Positions 7,327 through 13,116 of a DNA stretch of 13,141 nt are shown one piece after another; positions within the stretch are counted from its first letter, which is position 1; the number at the start of each line of letters is the position of its first letter. The notes below the pieces were generated by a model. The model had not been told where the DNA came from, made no database searches, and saw only the letters and a list, made by a program, of their open reading frames with translations. The stretch is from CAZYPB01 sp964649265. Lineage in GTDB: Archaea > Micrarchaeota > Micrarchaeia > Burarchaeales > JAKAKT01. Where the stretch lies: contig CAZYPB010000031.1 in assembly GCA_964649265.1 (NCBI GenBank), forward strand, positions 1 through 13,141, written 5' to 3'. The translations under genes and the position numbers were made by a program.

Positions 7327-7337
7327 AATATATTACT
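7327..7337 (-). promoter_or_regulatory. TATA-like box of the aminotransferase-like gene
   Basis: GTAATATATTG on the minus strand, centred about 37 bases before the ATG at 7295. It predicts a start near 7306, leaving a short leader that contains the G-rich ribosome-binding run. Confidence 0.45.
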
Positions 7338-7349
7338 CTTCAAACCAAT

Positions 7350-7381
7350 AAAAAAGTTCCGTTTACGCGAAAATTACGGAA
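7350..7381 (-). terminator. Hairpin plus T-run, probable terminator of the phosphoesterase gene
   Basis: On the minus strand, TTCCGT (7381-7376) and ACGGAA (7362-7357) can form a six-base-pair stem with a 13-base loop. After one C (7356) comes a run of six T (7355-7350). It lies about 58 bases after the phosphoesterase stop and just before the promoter of the next minus-strand gene, where a terminator is expected. Confidence 0.45.
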
Positions 7382-7438
7382 GGAAACCAGAGAATCATCA
7401 GCTCTTGGGCCTCAACCCGGGTATTGTGGGAGAGAACA

Positions 7439-8497
7439 CTAGGGGTAATTCACAGTCGTCTGGGAGAACGCCTTTCCTTTTTCCTGGGCAGCTACTTGGG
7501 GCTGAATATAGGTTGCATTGAACTCATCTATCCTTCCATTACTGTATTTCATATTCACATGAAACAGCCCTGCAGGCCCAGTTAGGCCTCTCCTGAGACA
7601 GTACTCATTATCCCCGTCCTGGAAACTCCCTGGCTGGACAATGAAAATGCCATGGTCCTTTCCTTGGTAATATGTATGGTAATGCCCTAGGACCATGACG
7701 TGCGGTATGTCCTTCATGTCTTCCCTCTCAAGACCCCTGAAATAATCTCTCAGATAAGTTTGACTTGGGTAGGAGGTTGCATACGTCCTCCCACTCCCCC
7801 CGTGAAGAAGCCTTATTTTTATTCCGTGATATATTATGTCTGCACGCATATCTCCCAGGTTCTTGAAATTATCCACCTTTGCCTCAAGTATTGCAAGGGG
7901 CTTTGTTCCGTTCTGCTTTGTAAAGGAATAATCGTGGTTCCCAGCAACTGCCCAGAACTCTAAATTAGGATGCCTTATGAATGCCTCAGCCGCGATATCC
8001 GTTTGCTTTTCAACACTGAATGCAGTAAGGTTCTCAAGGTGTCCCCTGTATATCCCAACACCATCCACAATATCTCCTGCAACATAAACCCTTGTAATCC
8101 CCCTGTCCTCAATTGCTTTCATCGCCTCATGGAATGTTTTTGGAAGATGGAAAACACTTGCGAAGTGTAGGTCTGATGAGGCACCGAAGTCCATCTCCCT
8201 TCTCCTCCTATCCGGGCCGCTTATGAAGTAAACATTCCCAGTATCCGGAAGCACATTTATATGGTAAAGAAGATGGCCTCCCCTACCACTCTTAACATTT
8301 ATTGTAACTCCTTTCTGCTGAAGCATCTCAAGGCACCGAACCATCTCATCCCTATCTACTTTCATCCTTTCCGCAAGCTGGTTGGAGGTGAGTATGTGGT
8401 TTTTCAGCCTGTTAATTAGCCTGTCCCTGAATTTTTCATCCCTGATCATCTCATCTGCGTTCTTAGGAACCTTGCTCCTCTTCTGTTTTTGGGCCAT
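7439..8497 (-). CDS. HTH domain fused to a calcineurin-like metallophosphoesterase
   Basis: A 352-residue protein. Residues about 22-80 form a helix-turn-helix (RLINRLKNHILTSNQLAERM, then EMVRCLEMLQQKG and a wing-like INVKSGRGGHLLY). Residues about 104-325 form a calcineurin-like phosphoesterase with the metal-binding blocks DLH (109-111), GDIVDG (141-146), GNHD (186-189), LHGG (231-234) and GHYH (271-274). The family uses two metal ions to hydrolyse phosphoesters; nuclease or nucleotide phosphatase activity is plausible. The fused DNA-binding-like domain suggests a nucleic-acid-linked role, which is inference. The frame runs up to 8545, but I chose ATG 8497 because GAGGTG (8503-8508) lies five bases upstream. 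A very small basic protein gene ends 48 bases upstream. Confidence 0.87.
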   Translation of the reverse strand: MAQKQKRSKVPKNADEMIRDEKFRDRLINRLKNHILTSNQLAERMKVDRDEMVRCLEMLQQKGVTINVKSGRGGHLLYHINVLPDTGNVYFISGPDRRRREMDFGASSDLHFASVFHLPKTFHEAMKAIEDRGITRVYVAGDIVDGVGIYRGHLENLTAFSVEKQTDIAAEAFIRHPNLEFWAVAGNHDYSFTKQNGTKPLAILEAKVDNFKNLGDMRADIIYHGIKIRLLHGGSGRTYATSYPSQTYLRDYFRGLEREDMKDIPHVMVLGHYHTYYQGKDHGIFIVQPGSFQDGDNEYCLRRGLTGPAGLFHVNMKYSNGRIDEFNATYIQPQVAAQEKGKAFSQTTVNYP

Positions 8498-8502
8498 TTT
8501 TT

Positions 8503-8508
8503 CACCTC
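8503..8508 (-). promoter_or_regulatory. Shine-Dalgarno site fixing the phosphoesterase start
   Basis: GAGGTG on the minus strand, five bases before the ATG at 8497. TTTAAA just upstream (about 8511-8516) could be a TATA-like element. The strong match outweighs the longer frame reaching 8545. Confidence 0.6.
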
Positions 8509-8545
8509 GTTTTAAATCTCCCGCTAGCACGGAAGCATAAGACAA

Positions 8546-8746
8546 CTATCTCTTCTTTTTCTTGGAAAACCTTCTTTTCCTCAATGAAAGTTGAATGGAA
8601 GACACTGCTTGAACAGCATCGAAATCTGCCTCTTTGAAGTTTGGTTTAGGAGAGCGTGGTTTCTTCCTAACGCTATCGAGTTCCTCTTTGACCATCATCA
8701 GACCACCGTTGCATTCCAATATTGATGGATTTTCCATCTCCTCCAC
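8546..8746 (-). CDS. Small basic protein of unknown function
   Basis: An open frame of 66 residues with an acidic N-terminal half and a very basic end (LRKRRFSKKKKR). No membrane segment, signal peptide or known motif is seen. The start is unclear. GTG 8746 has GGTG (8756-8759) eight bases upstream. The ATG at 8700 (residue 16) has GGTGG four bases upstream and would give a protein of about 51 residues. It lies directly upstream of the phosphoesterase gene on the same strand. Gene status rests on frame, strand and Shine-Dalgarno context only. Confidence 0.45.
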   Translation of the reverse strand: MEEMENPSILECNGGLMMVKEELDSVRKKPRSPKPNFKEADFDAVQAVSSIQLSLRKRRFSKKKKR

Positions 8747-8749
8747 TTC

Positions 8750-8899
8750 TCAGGCACCCATAAATCCTTCAAGAAGCCGATCTTTCACATGTGTCATGCG
8801 GAAAAGTCTTTGAAACCAAATACAGTGAATCAAATGGCCGGTCCTCTTGAAACTTTTAATAGAACGAGTTGCCGATGAGTTCTTCGGCCGGCTTCCCAT
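8750..8899 (-). CDS. Possible very small basic protein
   Basis: A 49-residue frame, ATG 8897-8899 to TGA 8750-8752, ends three bases before the GTG of the next small frame. It is rich in Lys, Arg, His and Ser and contains the segment THVKDRLLEGF. A TATA-like ATATTAAT at about 8923-8931 sits about 28 bases upstream, which would suit a leaderless message like others in the window. No known motif. It could be chance; the tandem arrangement with the next frame is the main argument for it. If it is not a gene, 8747-8993 is a 247-base gap holding only promoter-like sequence near the regulator gene. Confidence 0.3.
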   Translation of the reverse strand: MGSRPKNSSATRSIKSFKRTGHLIHCIWFQRLFRMTHVKDRLLEGFMGA

Positions 8900-8932
8900 G
8901 AGATATGATAAAAGTTTGATTGAATTAATATG

Positions 8933-8988
8933 TTATCTATACTAAATAAAATAAGTATATACTTAAATATTTATCTATACAAATATAC
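8933..8988 (+). promoter_or_regulatory. Promoter and candidate operator of the AbrB-PhoU gene
   Basis: A very A/T-rich stretch. TATA-like ACTTAAATATTTA (8961-8973) is centred about 27 bases before the ATG at 8994. It overlaps a perfect 14-base palindrome, TAAGTATATACTTA (8952-8965). The decamer TTATCTATAC occurs as a direct repeat at 8933-8942 and 8971-8980, and TATAC recurs at 8984-8988. A site overlapping the TATA box would suit repression, possibly by the regulator itself, which is inference. Confidence 0.5.
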
Positions 8989-8993
8989 GCAAT

Positions 8994-10010
8994 ATGGAGA
9001 TAAGGAAAATACAACGGTCCGGAAACTCCTCATATATAATAAGCTTACCCGTTGAATGGGTCAGGGCACACGACATAAAGAAAAACGATCCAGTTGAGAT
9101 GACCACACACCCAGACGGAAGCATATCCATACAACCATCTGGAAAAACAAGGCACAAGGCAGAAGTAAAGACATTCAACCTCGGGAAAAAGATAAACCAT
9201 GACTACCTTTTCAGAAAAATGATAGGGTGCTACGTTAATGGTTCAACAACAATCGAGCTTAGGACAAGCACAGAATTCCCATTCGCAGTAAGAAACATTG
9301 TCTCTCGTTTCATTGAGGTCGCTGTCGGGCAGGAGGTTGTTGAGGAGGACAACAATAGGATAGTAGTCGCAGACATTCTAAACCAATCAGAGATGCCGAT
9401 GGAGAAAACAATTAAGCGGATGTACGTTATCTCTAGGAAAATGCTTTCCGATTCAATACAGGCAATAGATGAATCGAACACGGGCCTAAGCGCTTCAGTT
9501 AAGGATATAGATTACGAAGTGGATAGGCTCTATTGGCTTATCTCAAGAAAACACAACTCATTTCTCAAATACCCAAACCTTGCAACAAAGGAGGGATTAA
9601 CCCTCAATGACTCAAACGTTTACTTCATATCTGGCAAAATGATAGAGAGGATATCTGACCATGCAGTAAGAATATCTAAATATTCGCCGCGCTTAATAAA
9701 CGACAGAAAATCAAAAAAAGCAAGAAGGATGATTGCCGCTCTGGGTTACAGGTGCATGGACATATATGCTGACACAATGAAATCACTATACAAAAGGGAC
9801 CCACGGTCTGCAAACGATGTAATAGAGTTAGTTTCCGGGATGCAGAAGGATTTTGATTCTGTTCTAAAAGAAGCTTTCAAAACAAGAGGGCCAGTCTCAA
9901 TTCCAGTGGCATATATAACCGAAGGATTACAGAGGATATGCAATTACAACAAAGGAATATGTGAAACTGTTATAGATTATCTGGAGGGAGAGGAGAGTGC
10001 AGAAATCTAG
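8994..10010 (+). CDS. AbrB-type DNA-binding domain fused to PhoU-like domain
   Basis: A 338-residue cytosolic regulator of the archaeal PhoU type. Residues 1-50 are a swapped-hairpin AbrB/SpoVT domain (RKIQRSGNSSYIISLPVEWV, then ...DPVEM...GSISIQPSG). The rest is helical with two PhoU-like blocks: acidic metal-binding-type motifs occur at DYEVDRLYWLI (173-183) and KMIERISDHAVRI (215-227). PhoU proteins modulate phosphate uptake with Pst transporters and histidine kinases, but neither is present here. The fused AbrB domain suggests direct DNA control, and phosphate as the signal is assumed from the family. The ATG sits about 27 bases after the TATA centre, so the message is probably leaderless. 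The gene overlaps the next one by 14 bases. Confidence 0.88.
   Translation: MEIRKIQRSGNSSYIISLPVEWVRAHDIKKNDPVEMTTHPDGSISIQPSGKTRHKAEVKTFNLGKKINHDYLFRKMIGCYVNGSTTIELRTSTEFPFAVRNIVSRFIEVAVGQEVVEEDNNRIVVADILNQSEMPMEKTIKRMYVISRKMLSDSIQAIDESNTGLSASVKDIDYEVDRLYWLISRKHNSFLKYPNLATKEGLTLNDSNVYFISGKMIERISDHAVRISKYSPRLINDRKSKKARRMIAALGYRCMDIYADTMKSLYKRDPRSANDVIELVSGMQKDFDSVLKEAFKTRGPVSIPVAYITEGLQRICNYNKGICETVIDYLEGEESAEI
9983..9987 (+). promoter_or_regulatory. Shine-Dalgarno site inside the regulator gene for the overlapping membrane protein
   Basis: GGAGG, nine bases before the GTG at 9997, with a second AGGAG closer in (9991-9995). It lies within the end of the AbrB-PhoU gene and supports translational coupling of the two. 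Confidence 0.5.
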
Positions 10011-10713
10011 TTTCAAAATAGACTTCGTTAAATTCCACGCAACAATTGCGCTGTTCTTTCTGTTCCTTGGCCTCTCGCCAATAACAAGGATATTCTCTAT
10101 ATTCGATTTCTTTGAGCCCGAGATTTATTTTATACCTCAATATGCGCCATACCTTGTTTCGGTTCTTGCTTCGGTCTCAGCATTAATGTACCTTAGGGGA
10201 AACAAATCTAAAATATATGTTGCATTCATGACAATGATACTCAGGGCATGCATAGCGCTCTCAGTCATAATGATATGTTATTTCCTCTTCACTTTCATGC
10301 TTGTCTACTTGGGTGGTTCAGCAATACCTGAATACTGTACATTCCAGAACGGGTTCTCATGCCAGAGCTCCTGGCTTTCATCCCATAAAGACAAGCTTGA
10401 GCTTTCTCTTATAAACGGCCTCAATAAGCCCATGGTTGTAACCCACGTAAGCTGTTCAACAGACAGAAACCAAGCAGAGCAGTGCGATTCAAAGAGATGC
10501 CGGAAATACGATTCAGAAAAGGGAGGGGTAGAACTTCACACTGGAGCAGCAACAGGTTTTATTCTGAGATGCACTGATCACAGGGGAGAACCATTATTCT
10601 TCAGAAAAGGAGATCACTATGTGGGAAAACTCATAGTTAAATTCTATTACCTGGGCGAAGATAAGACAAATATACGGAAACTTGTTGGGAGCATCGGAGT
10701 CAAGGCTTCTTAG
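9997..10713 (+). CDS. Membrane protein with three N-terminal helices and a cysteine-containing external domain
   Basis: A 238-residue protein starting at GTG within the end of the AbrB-PhoU gene (14-base overlap). Hydrophobic helices lie near 12-34, 48-67 and 76-105. The rest (106-238) is a beta-rich domain with six cysteines (114, 122, 153, 163, 168, 192), probably disulfide-bonded outside the membrane. The pattern is C-x7-C, then a strand (KLELSLINGL), then a strand ending VSC, and a final strand pair (KLIVKFYYL, VGSIGVKA). It may be a surface or sensor protein that works with the regulator, but only the coupling supports this. I do not recognise a named family. The last 120 bases lie opposite the end of the convergent gene. 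Confidence 0.78.
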   Translation: MQKSSFKIDFVKFHATIALFFLFLGLSPITRIFSIFDFFEPEIYFIPQYAPYLVSVLASVSALMYLRGNKSKIYVAFMTMILRACIALSVIMICYFLFTFMLVYLGGSAIPEYCTFQNGFSCQSSWLSSHKDKLELSLINGLNKPMVVTHVSCSTDRNQAEQCDSKRCRKYDSEKGGVELHTGAATGFILRCTDHRGEPLFFRKGDHYVGKLIVKFYYLGEDKTNIRKLVGSIGVKAS

Positions 10714-11220
10714 GTTTTTCCTCTTTTTTTCAGAAGGTTCGCCAGGTTTTTCGGGTACTTTTTCCTTTTTATCCAAACCCAGATCCTTTGGCAGGAAGCA
10801 ACCAGTTGAAGCCAATCTAAGCAACTTGAAGAACAGGAATAGTATAATAAAGAGCGACAGGGAGGCTATCACCATTGGGAAGTCCACATTAGCTCCGGTG
10901 TAAACAACTGCCCGGGTAACATAAGTTATCAAGTTTATCGGAAGAGAGGCAGATATGAAAAATGAAACCCACTTGGGTATCCTATGAAAGAAATTCAGAA
11001 ACAGGAGCGCAAAAGCATAAACAAGTACGAATAGAGAAGTAAGTGTTCTCAATATGGCAGAACTGAATGCAGTTACAATGTCCGCGTCAAGCCCAGAGAT
11101 ATACCTAAGGCAGTAAAGGGAAACAAACATAAGGGCCATGCTGTTCCCGAAAGCAGTGTTCCAGCCAAGCTCCTCCTCCCCATGCTTCCCACATAAACCG
11201 AAGGATTTATATGTGTCCAT
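10594..11220 (-). CDS. Four-helix integral membrane protein of unknown function
   Basis: From ATG 11220 the protein has 208 residues with four hydrophobic helices near 22-40, 52-76, 84-107 and 114-136. A hydrophilic lysine/proline/glutamate-rich tail follows (144-170). The frame continues upstream to 11322, but that part is opposite the divergent gene and not membrane-like. The last 39 residues are antisense to the end of the convergent membrane protein gene. One base fewer in an A-run (plus-strand T-run 10724-10730) would instead end the protein at TAA opposite 10710-10712, right on the neighbour's stop. The annotated tail may therefore be a frameshift product. No family recognised. Confidence 0.65.
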   Translation of the reverse strand: MDTYKSFGLCGKHGEEELGWNTAFGNSMALMFVSLYCLRYISGLDADIVTAFSSAILRTLTSLFVLVYAFALLFLNFFHRIPKWVSFFISASLPINLITYVTRAVVYTGANVDFPMVIASLSLFIILFLFFKLLRLASTGCFLPKDLGLDKKEKVPEKPGEPSEKKRKNLRSLDSDAPNKFPYICLIFAQVIEFNYEFSHIVISFSEE

Positions 11221-11235
11221 ACGCACTATATATCC
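11204..11235. promoter_or_regulatory. Divergent promoter region with two TATA-like boxes
   Basis: GGATTTATATG (11204-11214) suits the plus strand, with a start near 11234 and then the GGGGGG / TTG start at 11259. A second element, CTATATATC (11226-11234), reads as a TATA-like box on either strand. The elements sit in or next to the start of the minus-strand membrane protein gene, so that gene's true start may lie further in. Confidence 0.4.
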
Positions 11236-11258
11236 CTTGTTACAGTGGGGGGATTTTT

Positions 11259-12053
11259 TTGAGAGGCTACATTCAGGATATAATTGAGGAAGACTATTTA
11301 CAACAAGGTTCGAAAACACCAATTGATAAAGAATTGCGCAGCGATAGCATGGAAGAAATTGTCAACGCCGGGGAAGTAGTTACTGTGGTGGATAAGGTAT
11401 ACAACCACATAAATGAAAAAGGCACAGTCTCCTTTGATGAACTATCCCTCCAGATGGGTATAAGCAAGGATAGGTTGCTTGAGATAGTAGATATTCTGGA
11501 AAGAAGCCGCCTTATACGCTTAAAGCACTCTATACTACCTAATGAAAATGCGTTTATCTCAATTTTAAACAGGGAACACAATGGAAGGAAAAATTCAAAC
11601 GGACAGGAACTGGTGCAACTAAAGAAAACAATAAGAGAAGACATAACAAAGCTGGAAGATGCTGTTTCATCAATAGAGCACAATCTCAACCTGTGGTACT
11701 CTGAATCAGAGGATAAAGTCCTGGGGGATGCATCTGAAGAGACTTTTCTGGATGCCACTAGCGAATCACTTAAATTAGAAGATGATATAGAGAAAACAAA
11801 GCACATGTTGATTACCCGTCTTAACTTGCTAAACAGGACCCTTTACCAGAGGAGAACTTCCCTAATAAAATCAACGAAAGACAGGGAAAAGCCAAACGGA
11901 GGGTTCCTCTCAAATCTTTTCAGGAGATTTATAAAAAAGGAAGAAAAAACTGTTGAAACAGTAACTGCTTCTTCAGACGTGGTGAACTATGGCAAAACGA
12001 AAAAAAACACTAAAAAAGAAAGAAAAACCAGCAAGAAGAAAAAGAAAAAGTGA
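11259..12053 (+). CDS. Winged-helix/coiled-coil protein with lysine-rich tail
   Basis: 264 residues from TTG 11259, which has GGGGGG (11247-11252) seven bases upstream. An ATG at 11349 would give 234 residues, and the numbering below uses that ATG. Residues about 10-62 form a winged helix (VTVVDKVYNHINEKG, FDELSLQMGISKDRLLEIVDILE, then LIRLKHS). Residues about 86-115 and 138-172 are charged helices able to form a coiled coil. Residues 185-196 (GFLSNLFRRFIK) could be an amphipathic membrane-touching helix. The last 19 residues (216-234) are mostly lysine. DNA or RNA binding is likely from the domain. It overlaps the next gene by 65 bases in another frame. No named family recognised. Confidence 0.72.
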   Translation: MRGYIQDIIEEDYLQQGSKTPIDKELRSDSMEEIVNAGEVVTVVDKVYNHINEKGTVSFDELSLQMGISKDRLLEIVDILERSRLIRLKHSILPNENAFISILNREHNGRKNSNGQELVQLKKTIREDITKLEDAVSSIEHNLNLWYSESEDKVLGDASEETFLDATSESLKLEDDIEKTKHMLITRLNLLNRTLYQRRTSLIKSTKDREKPNGGFLSNLFRRFIKKEEKTVETVTASSDVVNYGKTKKNTKKERKTSKKKKKK

Positions 12054-12285
12054 ACTAAAGCAGAATATCGAAAGCCATCTGTCTTTCTCCCAAGCAGAGG
12101 AGCCCCCCACTTATCAGGAGTTTAACAGAGTACCTAACATAAATATGCTAAACAAACCCTCTTGGTTTACCGGTGGGAAGAAGCAAGAGGTTGAGCCTGA
12201 GGAACCCGACGATAGGGAATCATTTAAGGACTATGGAAGTCAGTTGCTTCAATACCACTTATCGCACTACTTACTTTACCTCTAA
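11989..12285 (+). CDS. Lysine-rich small protein of unknown function
   Basis: A 98-residue protein whose ATG lies within the end of the preceding gene, with GGTGA (11981-11985) just upstream. Residues 1-23 are mostly lysine and arginine. The middle is acidic and proline-rich (VEPEEPDD near 67-74). The end is a tyrosine/leucine-rich hydrophobic segment (LLQYHLSHYLLYL). Its stop TAA shares its last base with the ATG of the next gene (TAATG), a typical translational coupling. The hydrophobic end meeting a hydrophobic start suggests the two may be one protein in relatives. It is probably a partner of the flanking genes; function unknown. Confidence 0.6.
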   Translation: MAKRKKTLKKKEKPARRKRKSELKQNIESHLSFSQAEEPPTYQEFNRVPNINMLNKPSWFTGGKKQEVEPEEPDDRESFKDYGSQLLQYHLSHYLLYL

Positions 12286-12479
12286 TGTTACCTCTACTAT
12301 TCACGCTCCACAATTACCAGATATTTCCAACTCAAATAGCCTCAGAGATATTTCAGACATTCTCAAATTACAAGCAAGAGCACGTTCTAATGGCTGGCTG
12401 GGCAATAGCATTCTTTGTTTTCGTTCCGTGGAGTATGTTTGTTTACAGGCTGGAGCACGTAATTCTCAGGGTTGAATGA
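12285..12479 (+). CDS. Small membrane protein coupled to the preceding gene
   Basis: A 64-residue protein starting at the ATG in the TAATG junction. The N-terminus is hydrophobic (MLPLLFTL), the middle is polar and helical, and one clear membrane helix follows (residues about 34-56, VLMAGWAIAFFVFVPWSMFVY). It ends with a short polar tail (RLEHVILRVE). No ribosome-binding site is visible, which fits re-initiation after the upstream stop. The junction, shared strand and membrane helix argue that it is real despite its size. Function unknown. Confidence 0.6.
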   Translation: MLPLLFTLHNYQIFPTQIASEIFQTFSNYKQEHVLMAGWAIAFFVFVPWSMFVYRLEHVILRVE

Positions 12480-12487
12480 TTCACTAC

Positions 12488-12497
12488 TTTTATATTT
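12488..12497 (+). promoter_or_regulatory. TATA-like box of the transglutaminase-like gene
   Basis: TTTTATATTT, centred about 28 bases before the ATG at 12520, in the 40-base gap after the small membrane protein gene. It predicts a leaderless transcript. Confidence 0.5.
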
Positions 12498-12519
12498 CCT
12501 TAACCCCATTAATTAGAGC

Positions 12520-13116
12520 ATGCCTTTTAAGACATTGAAAAAAAAGCAAGCGAGCCGACTAGACCAAACAGTTCCAGTTAGAACTGGAAAAACAGATCTC
12601 TCCGGAACAGACAAGATTTCTATAGAACTGGCAGATTCTCCAGCAAAGATACACGAATACAGCGACAGATACTCTCGGTTGGTTGATCTTATTGCAGAAA
12701 CTCTAAAGGACGAATATGGCATAAAGGGATACGAAAAGAAGACCCCAGAAGAGAAAAAGGAAATGGAGGAGCAGTTCATAATCGGATGCTGGAGCATAAT
12801 GAAAGGGAACCTTGAGTTTGAGTATGAGACCAACAGCACAACGTTCCTAAGTGAGTGTATTGACAGTTTTAGGTTCGACTGCGACAACTCTGCAATCCTG
12901 ATTCTGGATGTTGCAAATAAACTAGGGATACCTGCTGAGATTGCGGTTGTCCCTTCTCATGCCCTCATAACGACAAACAACTTCCTTTTTGAGACAAGTC
13001 CTGTTTCCCACCAAGGGGAGGAATGCTACGGGCCAATTGAATCGTTCTCTGAAAAATACCCTGTAGTTTACCTAAAAACTTCGGATCCAGTTCGAAGTTG
13101 TTGCCCGACGCGGTGA
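12520..13116 (+). CDS. Transglutaminase-like (papain-fold) protein, truncated at its C-terminus by a chimeric join
   Basis: About 190 native residues remain. The N-terminus (1-60) is polar and charged. The rest shows the order of a transglutaminase-like cysteine hydrolase fold: a helix with the nucleophile Cys121 in FDCDNSAILILDVANKLGIP, His147 in VVPSHALI, and an acidic partner, probably Glu158, in FLFETS. This matches the C-H-D/E triad of the superfamily, whose members are proteases or amidases. No signal peptide or membrane segment is seen. From residue 189 or so (GGATCC, 13083-13088) the sequence changes character, and the last eight residues to the TGA at 13116 are probably foreign. The true C-terminus is missing. 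Substrate unknown. Confidence 0.72.
   Translation: MPFKTLKKKQASRLDQTVPVRTGKTDLSGTDKISIELADSPAKIHEYSDRYSRLVDLIAETLKDEYGIKGYEKKTPEEKKEMEEQFIIGCWSIMKGNLEFEYETNSTTFLSECIDSFRFDCDNSAILILDVANKLGIPAEIAVVPSHALITTNNFLFETSPVSHQGEECYGPIESFSEKYPVVYLKTSDPVRSCCPTR

Noticed and set aside
8498..8545. Upstream extension of the phosphoesterase to 8545
   Set aside because: A strong GAGGTG site and a TATA-like element lie within the extension, which favours the ATG at 8497.
8747..8993. Structured RNA or riboswitch in the gap before the AbrB-PhoU gene
   Set aside because: GGCCGG appears twice in direct orientation but forms no consistent stem, and the predicted transcript start is next to the ATG, leaving no leader.
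11221..11322. Upstream extension of the four-helix membrane protein to 11322
   Set aside because: It runs antisense into the divergent gene and adds no membrane or domain pattern, whereas ATG 11220 gives a compact protein.
11998..12013. Slippery heptamer A-AAA-AAC in the correct frame, as for a programmed -1 frameshift
   Set aside because: A -1 shift leads to a stop (TAA 12011-12013) almost at once, while the overlapping gene is in the +1 frame and has its own ATG and GGTGA site.
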